The position numbers were made by a program, and so were the translations under genes. Shown here piece after piece: positions 32,112 to 39,419 of a DNA stretch of 64,000 nucleotides. This stretch comes from Halorubrum salinarum (lineage in GTDB: Archaea; Halobacteriota; Halobacteria; Halobacteriales; Haloferacaceae): positions 558,001-622,000 of the forward strand of contig NZ_CP053941.1 in the NCBI RefSeq assembly GCF_013267195.1, written 5' to 3'. Within the stretch, counting starts at the first letter, position 1. The number at the start of each line of letters is the position of its first letter. The notes under the pieces were generated by a model. The model made no database searches and had not been told where the DNA came from. It saw only the letters and a list, made by a program, of their open reading frames with translations.

Positions 32112-33080
32112 ATGGCGACGTGCGACGAGTGCGGGGAGTACGAGAACCTCCCGTACCAGTGTAAGCGGTGCGGGCAGACGTTCTGCGCCGAGCACCGGCT
32201 CCCGGAGAACCACGACTGCCCGGGCCTCGCCGAGTGGGACGACCCCGGCGGCGTCTTCGACAGCGGGTTCGACGAGAGCGTCGAGGGCGGGTCGGGGGGC
32301 GGCTCCCGCTCGGGCGGCGCGTCCGCGGGGGTCGTCGATCAGGTCAAACGGCGGATCGACCACGAGACCAGCACCGGCGGGCTGATCAGCTACTTCCGCA
32401 ACAACGCGACGTACGCCCTCCTGCTGGCGATGTGGGTGACGTTCCTCCTCCAGTGGGCGGTGACGCTGACGCTGGGGGAGGCGGCGCACAGTCAGATATT
32501 CGTGCTGCGCTCGGAGGCGGTGGGCAACGTCTGGACGTGGGTCACCTCCGTGCTGTCGCACTCGCGGGTCGGCCTGTTCCACATCATTGGCAACAGCGTC
32601 GTGATCCTGTTCTTCGGCCCGCTGGTCGAGCGCGCGGTGGGCTCGAAGAAGTTCGTCGCGTTCTTCTTCCTGTCGGGGATGCTCGCGGGCCTCGGCCACG
32701 TCCTCTTCGCGATCGCGACGAATGCCCCGCCGACGGGCGTGCTCGGCGCCAGCGGCGCCGGCTTCGCGATCCTCGGCGTTCTCACGGTCTGGCGGCCGAA
32801 CATGCAGGTGCTGCTGTTCTTCGTGGTCCCGATGAAGATCAAGTACCTGACGTGGGGGATCGCGATCGTCTCCGCGGCGCTCGTGGTCCAGACCGGGACC
32901 GGCGGCGTCGGCGGGATCGCCCACCTCGCGCACCTGATCGGCTTCGCCATCGGCCTCGCGTTCGGCAAGCGCAACGAGGGGCTCGCGCGCTCCGCGGGCG
33001 GCATGGGCGGCGTCTCGATGGGCGGCGCCCGCGGCCCGCGCGGCCCCGGCGGTCCGGGCGGCCCCGGCGGGCGGTTCTGA
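32112..33080 (+). CDS. Rhomboid-family intramembrane protease with AN1-type zinc finger
   Basis: 322 residues. An AN1-like zinc finger (Cys4, Cys7, Cys17, Cys20, Cys25, His28, His34, Cys36) precedes a Gly/Ser linker and a six-span rhomboid core. The catalytic serine is Ser214 in GASGAG. The partner histidine is His271 or His274 in HLAHLIG, and the oxyanion-hole HIIGN is at 157-161. It should cut membrane proteins; the zinc finger may recruit substrates. A Gly/Pro-rich tail ends the protein. Its stop shares a base with the next start (TGATG). Confidence 0.9.
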   Translation: MATCDECGEYENLPYQCKRCGQTFCAEHRLPENHDCPGLAEWDDPGGVFDSGFDESVEGGSGGGSRSGGASAGVVDQVKRRIDHETSTGGLISYFRNNATYALLLAMWVTFLLQWAVTLTLGEAAHSQIFVLRSEAVGNVWTWVTSVLSHSRVGLFHIIGNSVVILFFGPLVERAVGSKKFVAFFFLSGMLAGLGHVLFAIATNAPPTGVLGASGAGFAILGVLTVWRPNMQVLLFFVVPMKIKYLTWGIAIVSAALVVQTGTGGVGGIAHLAHLIGFAIGLAFGKRNEGLARSAGGMGGVSMGGARGPRGPGGPGGPGGRF

Positions 33081-33955
33081 TGGACCTCGCGCGGCCCGAT
33101 CTCCGCCCGGACCCGTCGCTGTCGCGCGCGCGGATGGAGGCCCTCCAGCGCGACATCGCGGCCGCCGCGGTCTTCGCGGACGACGGCGCGCCCGAGCCGG
33201 CTGCCGTCGCGATCGACAAGGGCGCCTCGCTCGCGGACGGACTCCCCCCGGCGCGCGACGACGTGCAGGAGCGGTTGGGGGCCGACGCGGGGCCGGCGGA
33301 CGCCGAATCTCCGGAACGCGGCCGAGACGCCCCCACCGTCGTCGGCGTCGACCAGGCGTTCCTCACCGACCGGGCGGACGGTCGCCCGGACGCCGCCGTC
33401 TCCGCCGCGGTCGCGCTCCGGGGCGGGAGGGTGGTCGAGTACGCGAGCGCGACGACACCGCTGTCGATCCCGTACGTCCCCGGCCTGCTCGCGTTCCGGG
33501 AGGGGGAGCCGATACTGGCCGCGCTCGACGCGCTCGACGCCGACCCCGACCTGCTGGTCTGTGACGGCTCGGGCCGGATCCACTACCGGGAGGCGGGGCT
33601 CGCGACGCACGTCGGCGTCCTCCGCGACGTGCCCAGCGTCGGCGTCGCCAAGAGCCTCCTCTGTGGCGAGCCCGACGAGCCGACCGACGAGCGGCCCGAG
33701 GGCTGGCGCACGCCGATCCGGGCGGACGACGCGGTGACGACGGCGGAGCCGGGCACGGTGATCGGCCACGCGTTCCAGTCGCGCCAGTACCCGAACAGCA
33801 GGCGCGTGAACCCGCTGTACGTGAGCCCGGGGCACCGCGTCTCGGCGGAGACCGCGGTCGCCCTCGTCGCGGCCCTGTGCGCGGGGTACAAGCTCCCGGA
33901 GCCGACGCGGCTCGCGGACGCCCACGCGGAGCGGGCGAAGCGGGACGCGGAGTGA
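33080..33955 (+). CDS. nfi: Endonuclease V
   Basis: 291 residues. The Endo V motifs are present: VVGVDQAFL (first metal aspartate), SIPYVPGLLAFREGEPIL (substrate loop and glutamate) and LLVCDGSGRIHYREAGLATHVGVL with the second aspartate and the HxR-GLA block. The enzyme nicks DNA one base beyond deoxyinosine. The N-terminal 90 residues are more acidic and longer than in bacterial homologues. It starts one base inside the rhomboid stop, so the two are coupled although their functions seem unrelated. Confidence 0.9.
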   Translation: MDLARPDLRPDPSLSRARMEALQRDIAAAAVFADDGAPEPAAVAIDKGASLADGLPPARDDVQERLGADAGPADAESPERGRDAPTVVGVDQAFLTDRADGRPDAAVSAAVALRGGRVVEYASATTPLSIPYVPGLLAFREGEPILAALDALDADPDLLVCDGSGRIHYREAGLATHVGVLRDVPSVGVAKSLLCGEPDEPTDERPEGWRTPIRADDAVTTAEPGTVIGHAFQSRQYPNSRRVNPLYVSPGHRVSAETAVALVAALCAGYKLPEPTRLADAHAERAKRDAE

Positions 33956-34041
33956 GCGCCGGACCGCCTCCCGCGCCGAGCGGTATGTCAGCAGTTGCCA
34001 CGGTAGGCGGTTTTTAGGCGGTCGGCCGCGAACGCGGAGAC

Positions 34042-34314
34042 ATGACAGACGACGACGGGAAGAGTCCGATGTCCGCGGAGGAGTTCCGGTCGCTGACCGA
34101 CGGGTTAGTGCGACAGAGTTCGGGCGGCGGAACGACCGTCTACAAGAACGCGGCGGGAGTCGGCTGTCCGAACCCCGACTGCGACCGCGGCGTCTTCCAG
34201 ACGCTGTTCGTCAGCGACCACGGCTGGCAGCAGATCGGCGCGACCCGGGACGGCATCGACCTCTGTCTAGTCAACACGGAGTCGAAGCGGCTCGTCTTCA
34301 TCCACGACGAGTGA
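34042..34314 (+). CDS. Haloarchaeal small protein with CxxxxC motif (DUF7385 type)
   Basis: 90 residues: an acidic head with SAEEFRSLTDGLVRQSSGGGTTVYKN, then GCPNPDCDRGVFQTLFVSDHGWQQI, ending in strands (LCLVNTESKRLVFIHDE). The two cysteines of CPNPDC could bind zinc with one later Cys. Similar proteins are sometimes labelled 'flagella cluster protein', but no archaellum gene is nearby. Function unknown. Confidence 0.7.
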   Translation: MTDDDGKSPMSAEEFRSLTDGLVRQSSGGGTTVYKNAAGVGCPNPDCDRGVFQTLFVSDHGWQQIGATRDGIDLCLVNTESKRLVFIHDE

Positions 34315-34337
34315 GCGCCGAAGTGCGGTGAGAGGTC

Positions 34338-35678
34338 TCAGTCGTCGTCCGCGGCGGAACCGGCGTCGGGCTCGGCCGCGCAGCGGTTCGGGCCCAGTTC
34401 GAGTTCGATCGCCGCGGTCACGTCCGGCGGCGACTCGACGCCGCGGTTGGCCGCGATCACCGACTCGTAGTTCGGCGGCTTCTCCGGGAGCGTCCGGGTG
34501 ATCCGGTCGACGAACGCCGCCCGGTCGAGCTCGAGGACTTCGATCCCGCGGCGCGCGTCCCCGACAGTCGTGAACACGGGCTCGCCGGGCTCGGCGCCGC
34601 CGGTCGTCCCGTCGTTCGCGACGGCGAAGTGACCGGGGCAGACGACGACGCCGTCCGGCTGCGCGAGCAGCGTCCCGTGGAGCGAGTCGTACAGCCGACG
34701 AGCCGCGCCCGCGGCGCCCTCGTCGCCGTCTCCGGCGGCCGCCGACTCGTCGCCCCCGCCCGCCGAGAACTGGAGCTCCGTGCGGCCGACGCCCTCGGTG
34801 AACAGCGTGTCGCCCGTGAGGACCGCGGCGCCGCCGATCAGGTAGCTCGCGCCGTCGTCGGTGTGGCCGGGCGTCGCGAGCGCCTTCAGGTCGACGCCGC
34901 CGACGTCAAGCGTCTCGTTGCGGCCGATCGGTTCGAAGGCATGCGCCACGTCGCGGTCGGCGGCCGCGGCCGGGAGGTAATACGGGACGCCGAGGTCGTC
35001 GGCGAGCGCGCGGCCGCCGGAGAGGTGGTCGGCGTGGACGTGCGTGTCGAGGACGGCCGCTATCGACGCGTCGCGCTCCGCGGCCGCCGCGACCCACTCG
35101 TCGCCGTGTCTGGAGACGTCGATAGCGACGGCGATGCGGTCGGCGCCGTCGGGATCAGCGACGGCGATGCGGTCGGCGCCGTCGGCGTCGTCCGCGGGTG
35201 CGCCCGCCGGGACGTGGTCGGCCTCGCCCGGCTCGCGTCCGCCGACGGCGAGGTACCCCAGACACCCCTTCGCGCGGCGCTGGACCTGGACGAGGTCGAG
35301 CGGCGGGGCGTCGTCGGGCCCGTCGGGGAGCGGGACCTCGGTCCGGTCGTACACCGCGGACCACCCGCGCATCCCGTCGGCGACGACGGTCACGTCCTCG
35401 TACCCCGCCGCGGCGAGTTCGGCGGCGAAGTCCTCCGAGGCCTTCCCCTTCGCGCAGAGCGTGACAATGCTGTCGCCGGGGGAGAGGCCGGTCTCGCGCT
35501 CGAAGTCGGCGAGGTCGAACTCGTGGAACGGCTTGTAGAAGTAGTGGACGGCGTCCGCCACGCGCCACCCCTCGAAGCTCTCCTCGGGTCGCGTGTCGAC
35601 CACGGTGAACGACCGGTCGCCGCGCCGGCGCGCGTCGATCCTGTCGCGGAACTCGTCGGCGGAGATGGTCTCGACCAT
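34338..35678 (-). CDS. Rhodanese plus metallo-beta-lactamase fold enzyme (sulphur metabolism)
   Basis: 446 residues. An N-terminal rhodanese domain (1-120) has Cys75 in VTLCAKGKA. The metallo-beta-lactamase domain (from about 200) has THVHADH (212-218), TPGHTDDGASY, LTGDTLF and VVCPGHF, as in persulphide dioxygenases (ETHE1/CstB-like). It could move or oxidise persulphide sulphur in the cytoplasm. The order rhodanese then MBL is the reverse of many bacterial fusions. The linker contains a DGADRIAVA duplication from a DNA tandem repeat. ATG 35678 gives MVETISADEF. Confidence 0.85.
   Translation of the reverse strand: MVETISADEFRDRIDARRRGDRSFTVVDTRPEESFEGWRVADAVHYFYKPFHEFDLADFERETGLSPGDSIVTLCAKGKASEDFAAELAAAGYEDVTVVADGMRGWSAVYDRTEVPLPDGPDDAPPLDLVQVQRRAKGCLGYLAVGGREPGEADHVPAGAPADDADGADRIAVADPDGADRIAVAIDVSRHGDEWVAAAAERDASIAAVLDTHVHADHLSGGRALADDLGVPYYLPAAAADRDVAHAFEPIGRNETLDVGGVDLKALATPGHTDDGASYLIGGAAVLTGDTLFTEGVGRTELQFSAGGGDESAAAGDGDEGAAGAARRLYDSLHGTLLAQPDGVVVCPGHFAVANDGTTGGAEPGEPVFTTVGDARRGIEVLELDRAAFVDRITRTLPEKPPNYESVIAANRGVESPPDVTAAIELELGPNRCAAEPDAGSAADDD
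35125..35185. repeat. Tandem duplication inside the rhodanese/MBL gene
   Basis: A 28-bp stretch beginning GCGACGGCGATGCGGTCGGC occurs at 35125-35152 and again at 35158-35185, a 33-bp period. It adds one in-frame copy of the peptide DGADRIAVA to the linker between the two domains. Identical copies suggest that the duplication is recent. Confidence 0.9.
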
Positions 35679-35828
35679 ACCGGGGTGGCGTGCCGAGCGA
35701 GCAAAAGCGCTCGGTGGACGGGAGGCCGAGACCGCCGTCAGCGGATGGACTGCGGCGCCCGCTCGGCGGGGCGCGCCACCGCGACCGCGATGGGGAGGAT
35801 TTATTCGGAGCGACCGGCCAGCGGGCGT

Positions 35829-36596
35829 ATGGTCGAGGCGTTCGCGGTCGCCAGCGGGAAGGGCGGCACGGGGAAGACGACGAGCACGCTCGCGCTCGGG
35901 ATGGCGCTCGCGGCCGACCACGACGTGACCGTCGTGGACGCCGACACCGGGATGGCGAACCTCCTCTTCCACGCCGGGCTCGACGACGCGGCGGTCACCC
36001 TCCACGACCTGCTCGTCGAGGGGACCGCGACGGACGTGAGCGAGGCGGTCTACGAGCGGTTCGGGCTCTCGGTCGTCCCCTGCGGCACCTCGCTGGCCGG
36101 CTTCGAGGCCGCGGAGCCGGAGCGGCTCCGCGACGTGGTGGCGGCGCTCGCGCGCGACACCGACGTGCTCCTGCTCGACTCGCCGGCCGCGCTGGGGTCG
36201 AAGTCGGCCGTCCTGCCGGTCGTGCTCGCGGACCGCGTCGTGGTCGTCGTCGAGCCGACGATCCCCGCGCTCTCGGACGGGCTGAAGGTCCAGGAGTACG
36301 CGCGGTCGTACGGCACGGAGACGGCCGGCGTCCTGTTCAACAAGGTCCGGGACGATACCGACGACGTGGCGGCGCAGGCGGAGCGCCACTTCGGCGGCCC
36401 CGTCCTCGCGAACGTCCCCGAGAGCGACGCCGTCCGGGCGGCGCGGCGGGCCGGCGAACCGCTGCTCGCCCACGCGCCCGAGAGCGAGGCCGCGGCGCGC
36501 TACCGGCGGGCCGCCGACCGGCTGGACGTGCGCGACGGCGACGGCGACGCGGTCGCCGACCGGTTCCGCAGCGCGGTCGTCCCCGACACGCCATGA
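35829..36596 (+). CDS. MinD/ParA-family P-loop ATPase
   Basis: 255 residues. The deviant Walker A motif GKGGTGKTT starts near residue 10. VVDADTGMANLLFHAG is the switch I region and DVLLLDSPAALGSK is Walker B. MinD-like proteins sit on membranes or chromosomes and help place cell structures; haloarchaea have several that are not essential for division. The C-terminal amphipathic membrane helix typical of MinD is not obvious. GGATTTATTC (35795-35804) is a TATA-like box about 29 bases before the ATG. It overlaps the next gene by ATGA. Confidence 0.88.
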   Translation: MVEAFAVASGKGGTGKTTSTLALGMALAADHDVTVVDADTGMANLLFHAGLDDAAVTLHDLLVEGTATDVSEAVYERFGLSVVPCGTSLAGFEAAEPERLRDVVAALARDTDVLLLDSPAALGSKSAVLPVVLADRVVVVVEPTIPALSDGLKVQEYARSYGTETAGVLFNKVRDDTDDVAAQAERHFGGPVLANVPESDAVRAARRAGEPLLAHAPESEAAARYRRAADRLDVRDGDGDAVADRFRSAVVPDTP

Positions 36597-37243
36597 GCGG
36601 GGGGTCGGAGGGCGACGGTTCGGAAAGCGACGGTTCGGAACCGGCGGCGCTCACCATCCCGCGTGGGACCCTCCTGCGCTCGCGGGTGGTCTCGGACGTG
36701 GGCACGACGCTCTCTCGCGCGCTCGACCGCGGGCTCACCGGCTACGCGACGCTCGTGCCCCAGGAGACGCTGCTGCTGTCGGGCGAGGCTCGCGGCGTGA
36801 TCACCTTCGAGGACGGCGTGCCGGTGCTGGCGTACAACACCGTGACCGACAGCGGCGGGCCGGACGCGCTCGCCGAGCTCGCGGTCCCCGGCCCCTACCG
36901 CGTCGAGCTGTACGCCGTCGACGCGAGCGGGCTGGCGGCGGCCCACGAGGAGGACGCGCTGCGCGTCGCGCCCGACGCGGCCGCGACCGAGCTGGCCGAC
37001 GACGCCGCCCTCGCCGAGCGGACCCGCGAAGCGGCACCCGACGAGCGCCTGCGCGACGGCGCCGACGAGGACGACGCCGTCGCCGCCTTCCTCGCAGACG
37101 ACGAGCGGATCGACGCCATCCGCGAGCAGGCGCGGGCCGAGGCCCGCGACCGCGCCGCCGAGTGGGGGCTCGACGACGCGCTCGACGAGTCCGGCGATTC
37201 GGCGGACCGCGCCCCGCCGCTCGACCCGAGTTCCGACCGCTGA
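36593..37243 (+). CDS. Haloarchaeal hypothetical protein coupled to MinD-like ATPase
   Basis: 216 residues. After an acidic Ser/Gly head come strands TIPRGTLLRSRVVSDVGTTLSRALDRGLTGYATLVPQETLLLSGEARGVITFEDGVPVLAYNT, then a helical acidic tail. No membrane span or known catalytic motif is seen. It starts in ATGA overlap with the MinD-like gene, so it is probably a partner or regulator of that ATPase. I do not recognise a characterised family. Confidence 0.7.
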   Translation: MSGGSEGDGSESDGSEPAALTIPRGTLLRSRVVSDVGTTLSRALDRGLTGYATLVPQETLLLSGEARGVITFEDGVPVLAYNTVTDSGGPDALAELAVPGPYRVELYAVDASGLAAAHEEDALRVAPDAAATELADDAALAERTREAAPDERLRDGADEDDAVAAFLADDERIDAIREQARAEARDRAAEWGLDDALDESGDSADRAPPLDPSSDR

Positions 37244-37304
37244 GGCGCGTGACGCGGAAATCAGACGCGCGTTCAAAACGTCCGTCTCGGCGGTAATTTT
37301 TTGA

Positions 37305-37332
37305 GCACAGGCCATGTGAACATATGACATGT
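37305..37332 (+). promoter_or_regulatory. Promoter region with CATGT/ACATG inverted repeat
   Basis: A TAATTTTTTG stretch (37294-37303) is followed by CATGT (37313-37317) and, eight to nine bases later, ACATG (37327-37331), which covers the start codon at 37329. The arrangement would suit a repressor site overlapping the start of the winged-helix gene. Weak evidence. Confidence 0.35.
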
Positions 37333-38114
37333 CATTCGGTGGACGAGTAGAGGCGGGGAGACGAGCGGCCGGAGGGGTCGAGGGATCGCCCGGGGCGCGG
37401 GACTCGACGGACCGGGCCGGGTCGGCCGGCGTGACGGACGCCGGGAGCGGGAGCGCGGCCGACGCCGGAGGGCGGACGGAAGAGCGAACGGGCGGCGCGG
37501 GCGACGACGGCGCGGACAGCAGCGCCGCGGACGGCGGCGGCGAGCCCGGCCGAGACCCCGACGCGTCGGTCGACGACGACCGAGTGCGCGCGAACGAACT
37601 CTTGGAGCTGCTCGGGAACCGCCGCCGGCGCCTCCTGTGGCGACACCTCCGCGCGGAGGACGCGGCCGCGGCGCTGTCGGACGCCTCCCGACAGATCGCG
37701 GCGTGGGAGAACGGCGTCGACCCCGCGGACGTCGACTACGACCAGCGGAAGAGCGTGTACACGTCGCTCCGGCAGTTCCACTGCCCGAAGATGGCCGACG
37801 CCGGGCTCGTCGAGTTCGACGACCGCGACGGGACCGTCCGGCTGACCTCGGACCTCCCGGACGAGCTCGTGATCGAGATCGAACCGGACACGGCGAACGT
37901 CAGGCGGACCGCCCTCGGCGCGCTCGCGCTCGCGACCGGCGCCGTCCTCGGCGCGTGGGCCGCCGGGCTCCCGGTGTTCGGCCCGCTCTCGTTCGCCGGG
38001 GTCGCGTTCGCCGTCGCCTTCGCCGCCGTCGCCGCGGGCGTGGTGTACGCCGTCGCCGTCCGCTCCGACCACGGCGTCTCGCTCGGCGACGCGCTGGCCC
38101 GCGTCGACGGCTGA
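37329..38114 (+). CDS. Winged-helix (DUF7344-like) protein with two C-terminal membrane spans
   Basis: 261 residues. The first 80 are low-complexity G/A/D/S/R. A winged-helix region follows (RANELLELLGNRRRRLLWRHLRAEDAAAALSDASRQIA...SVYTSLRQFHCPKMADAGLVEFDDRDGTVRLT). Two membrane helices (TALGALALATGAVLGAWAAGLPVFG and FAGVAFAVAFAAVAAGVVYAVAV) end the protein. The domain order matches haloarchaeal membrane-bound DUF7344 regulators. Targets unknown. Confidence 0.75.
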   Translation: MSFGGRVEAGRRAAGGVEGSPGARDSTDRAGSAGVTDAGSGSAADAGGRTEERTGGAGDDGADSSAADGGGEPGRDPDASVDDDRVRANELLELLGNRRRRLLWRHLRAEDAAAALSDASRQIAAWENGVDPADVDYDQRKSVYTSLRQFHCPKMADAGLVEFDDRDGTVRLTSDLPDELVIEIEPDTANVRRTALGALALATGAVLGAWAAGLPVFGPLSFAGVAFAVAFAAVAAGVVYAVAVRSDHGVSLGDALARVDG

Positions 38115-38142
38115 CCGACCGAGTTATCTCGGCGGAGCCCCT

Positions 38143-38877
38143 CGGATCGGTATCACGGTCCTCCGACTCCTGCGGCTGACGACGCCCGCCGACTTCGCCG
38201 CCTGGTACGCCGCCGGCCGCGCGTACACGACCGCCGTCGCCGAGGGCATGGGCTTCCCCGGCGTCGACGCGCTCGACGGCGACCGGACGGTCCGTCGGCT
38301 CCGAACGGCCCCCGACGAGCTGACCCCCGACGAGGCGCGCTCGGTCGCGACGACGCTGCTCGCGGACGGCGCGTTCTCGGAGCCGTACTGCGAGTGGCTG
38401 CCGACGTGGTACGAGCTCGCCCTGATCGCGCCGGTCCGGTACGCCGACTGGCGGCTGCGGCGGGTCGCCGGCGCGGTCGCCGAGCGCGCGTCCGTGACCG
38501 CGACCGCGCCGCGGTTCTCGCGGCCGACCGACGTGCGGATCGACGGCGCGCCGGCGCTGTCGCGGGTCGACGGCTTCCGCGAGCGGTTCCTCCTCGCCGA
38601 CTCGCTGCTCCACCTGGAGTGGTTCGACCACGTCGCCGCTGCCGACGGGATCGAGGTGCCGGACGACCTCGTCGCGCGGACCCGCGAGGAGTCGCTGTCC
38701 TACTACGGCGGCGAGCGCGACCGACTCTCCCCGGAGGTCCGGCGGTTCCAGCGGCACCTGTTCGGCGACGACCGCTGGGTCCGCCGGGTCGACGAGGCGT
38801 ACGGCCTCGACAGCGCGCTGTTCGGCCTCTGGGAGCGGCTCCTGCGCGACGAGCGGCGGCGGCTCGGCGGCGACTGA
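38143..38877 (+). CDS. Haloarchaeal hypothetical protein with no usual start codon at its apparent 5' end
   Basis: From the first ATG (38248) the protein has 209 residues, rich in W, Y, R and L (WLPTWYELALIAPVRYADWRLRRVAGAVAERASV). Protein-like sequence continues upstream in frame as VLRLLRLTTPADFAAWYAAGRAYTTAVAEG, yet between the previous stop and 38248 this frame has no ATG, GTG or TTG. A TATA-like GAGTTATCTC (38121-38130) predicts a transcript start near 38150, next to ATC codons. Either a rare start codon is used or the short form from 38248 is made. Function unknown. Confidence 0.6.
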   Translation, partial: RIGITVLRLLRLTTPADFAAWYAAGRAYTTAVAEGMGFPGVDALDGDRTVRRLRTAPDELTPDEARSVATTLLADGAFSEPYCEWLPTWYELALIAPVRYADWRLRRVAGAVAERASVTATAPRFSRPTDVRIDGAPALSRVDGFRERFLLADSLLHLEWFDHVAAADGIEVPDDLVARTREESLSYYGGERDRLSPEVRRFQRHLFGDDRWVRRVDEAYGLDSALFGLWERLLRDERRRLGGD

Positions 38878-39419
38878 GCCGCGTCGGCGGGCGACCGAGT
38901 CGTACCGGACGCGCAGTCGGAGATATTTGTTACAAGTACTGTAACAAGTTACAGGAGCTAATCGCAAAACGGAAGGTAAGTATAGACCAGTTCGACCATT
39001 ACGGAGTGGTACGAACCGCGTGTCGGTTCGCTGTCCCCGACCTTCGGCCCTCGTTTTCGCTCGCGGCCGCGGCGATCTCGTCGCGGTCCCGGTCCTACTC
39101 TCGACTCCGACAGAGATTGCCGTGCCGTCGGACTCCTGCGTCGCACTCGTCCGTTCACGTGGTCGCTCAACGAGTGCGGACTGGGATAGAAGGACCAGAA
39201 GTGAGTTTGACCAGCGAGGGATCCATGCCCGAATCCGAGGGGGTGTGACCGGGGTTGCCGCAGTCAGCGCCAGAGGAGTCCCGAACTGAAGCTGCTGTTC
39301 AGCGATTCGGTGTGTCGACTCCGACGCACAGAGATAACTCGGCGGCGAGTAATCTTTTATTCATCGTTACGGCTGCCGGAAGCTTCATACGTCGGCTCGC
39401 GGATCCTCCGGACACACGA
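38878..39419. other. 542-bp gene-poor stretch before PEP synthase
   Basis: Base composition is less GC-rich than its surroundings, and short frames in it (38958-39170 minus, 39020-39289 plus) do not look like proteins of this organism. It contains a TATA-like GATATTT followed by a three-half-site operator (38929-38953), and near its end CTTTTATTC (39353-39361), the likely TATA box of the PEP synthase gene. It may be the remains of a decayed insertion or an unrecognised RNA. Confidence 0.45.
38929..38953. promoter_or_regulatory. Operator-like array of three GTTACA half-sites
   Basis: GTTACA (38929-38934), TGTAAC (38940-38945) and GTTACA (38948-38953) alternate in orientation and so give two overlapping inverted repeats. 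They sit just after GATATTT (38922-38928), where a bound repressor would block transcription. No clear gene starts within 100 bases downstream. Confidence 0.6.
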
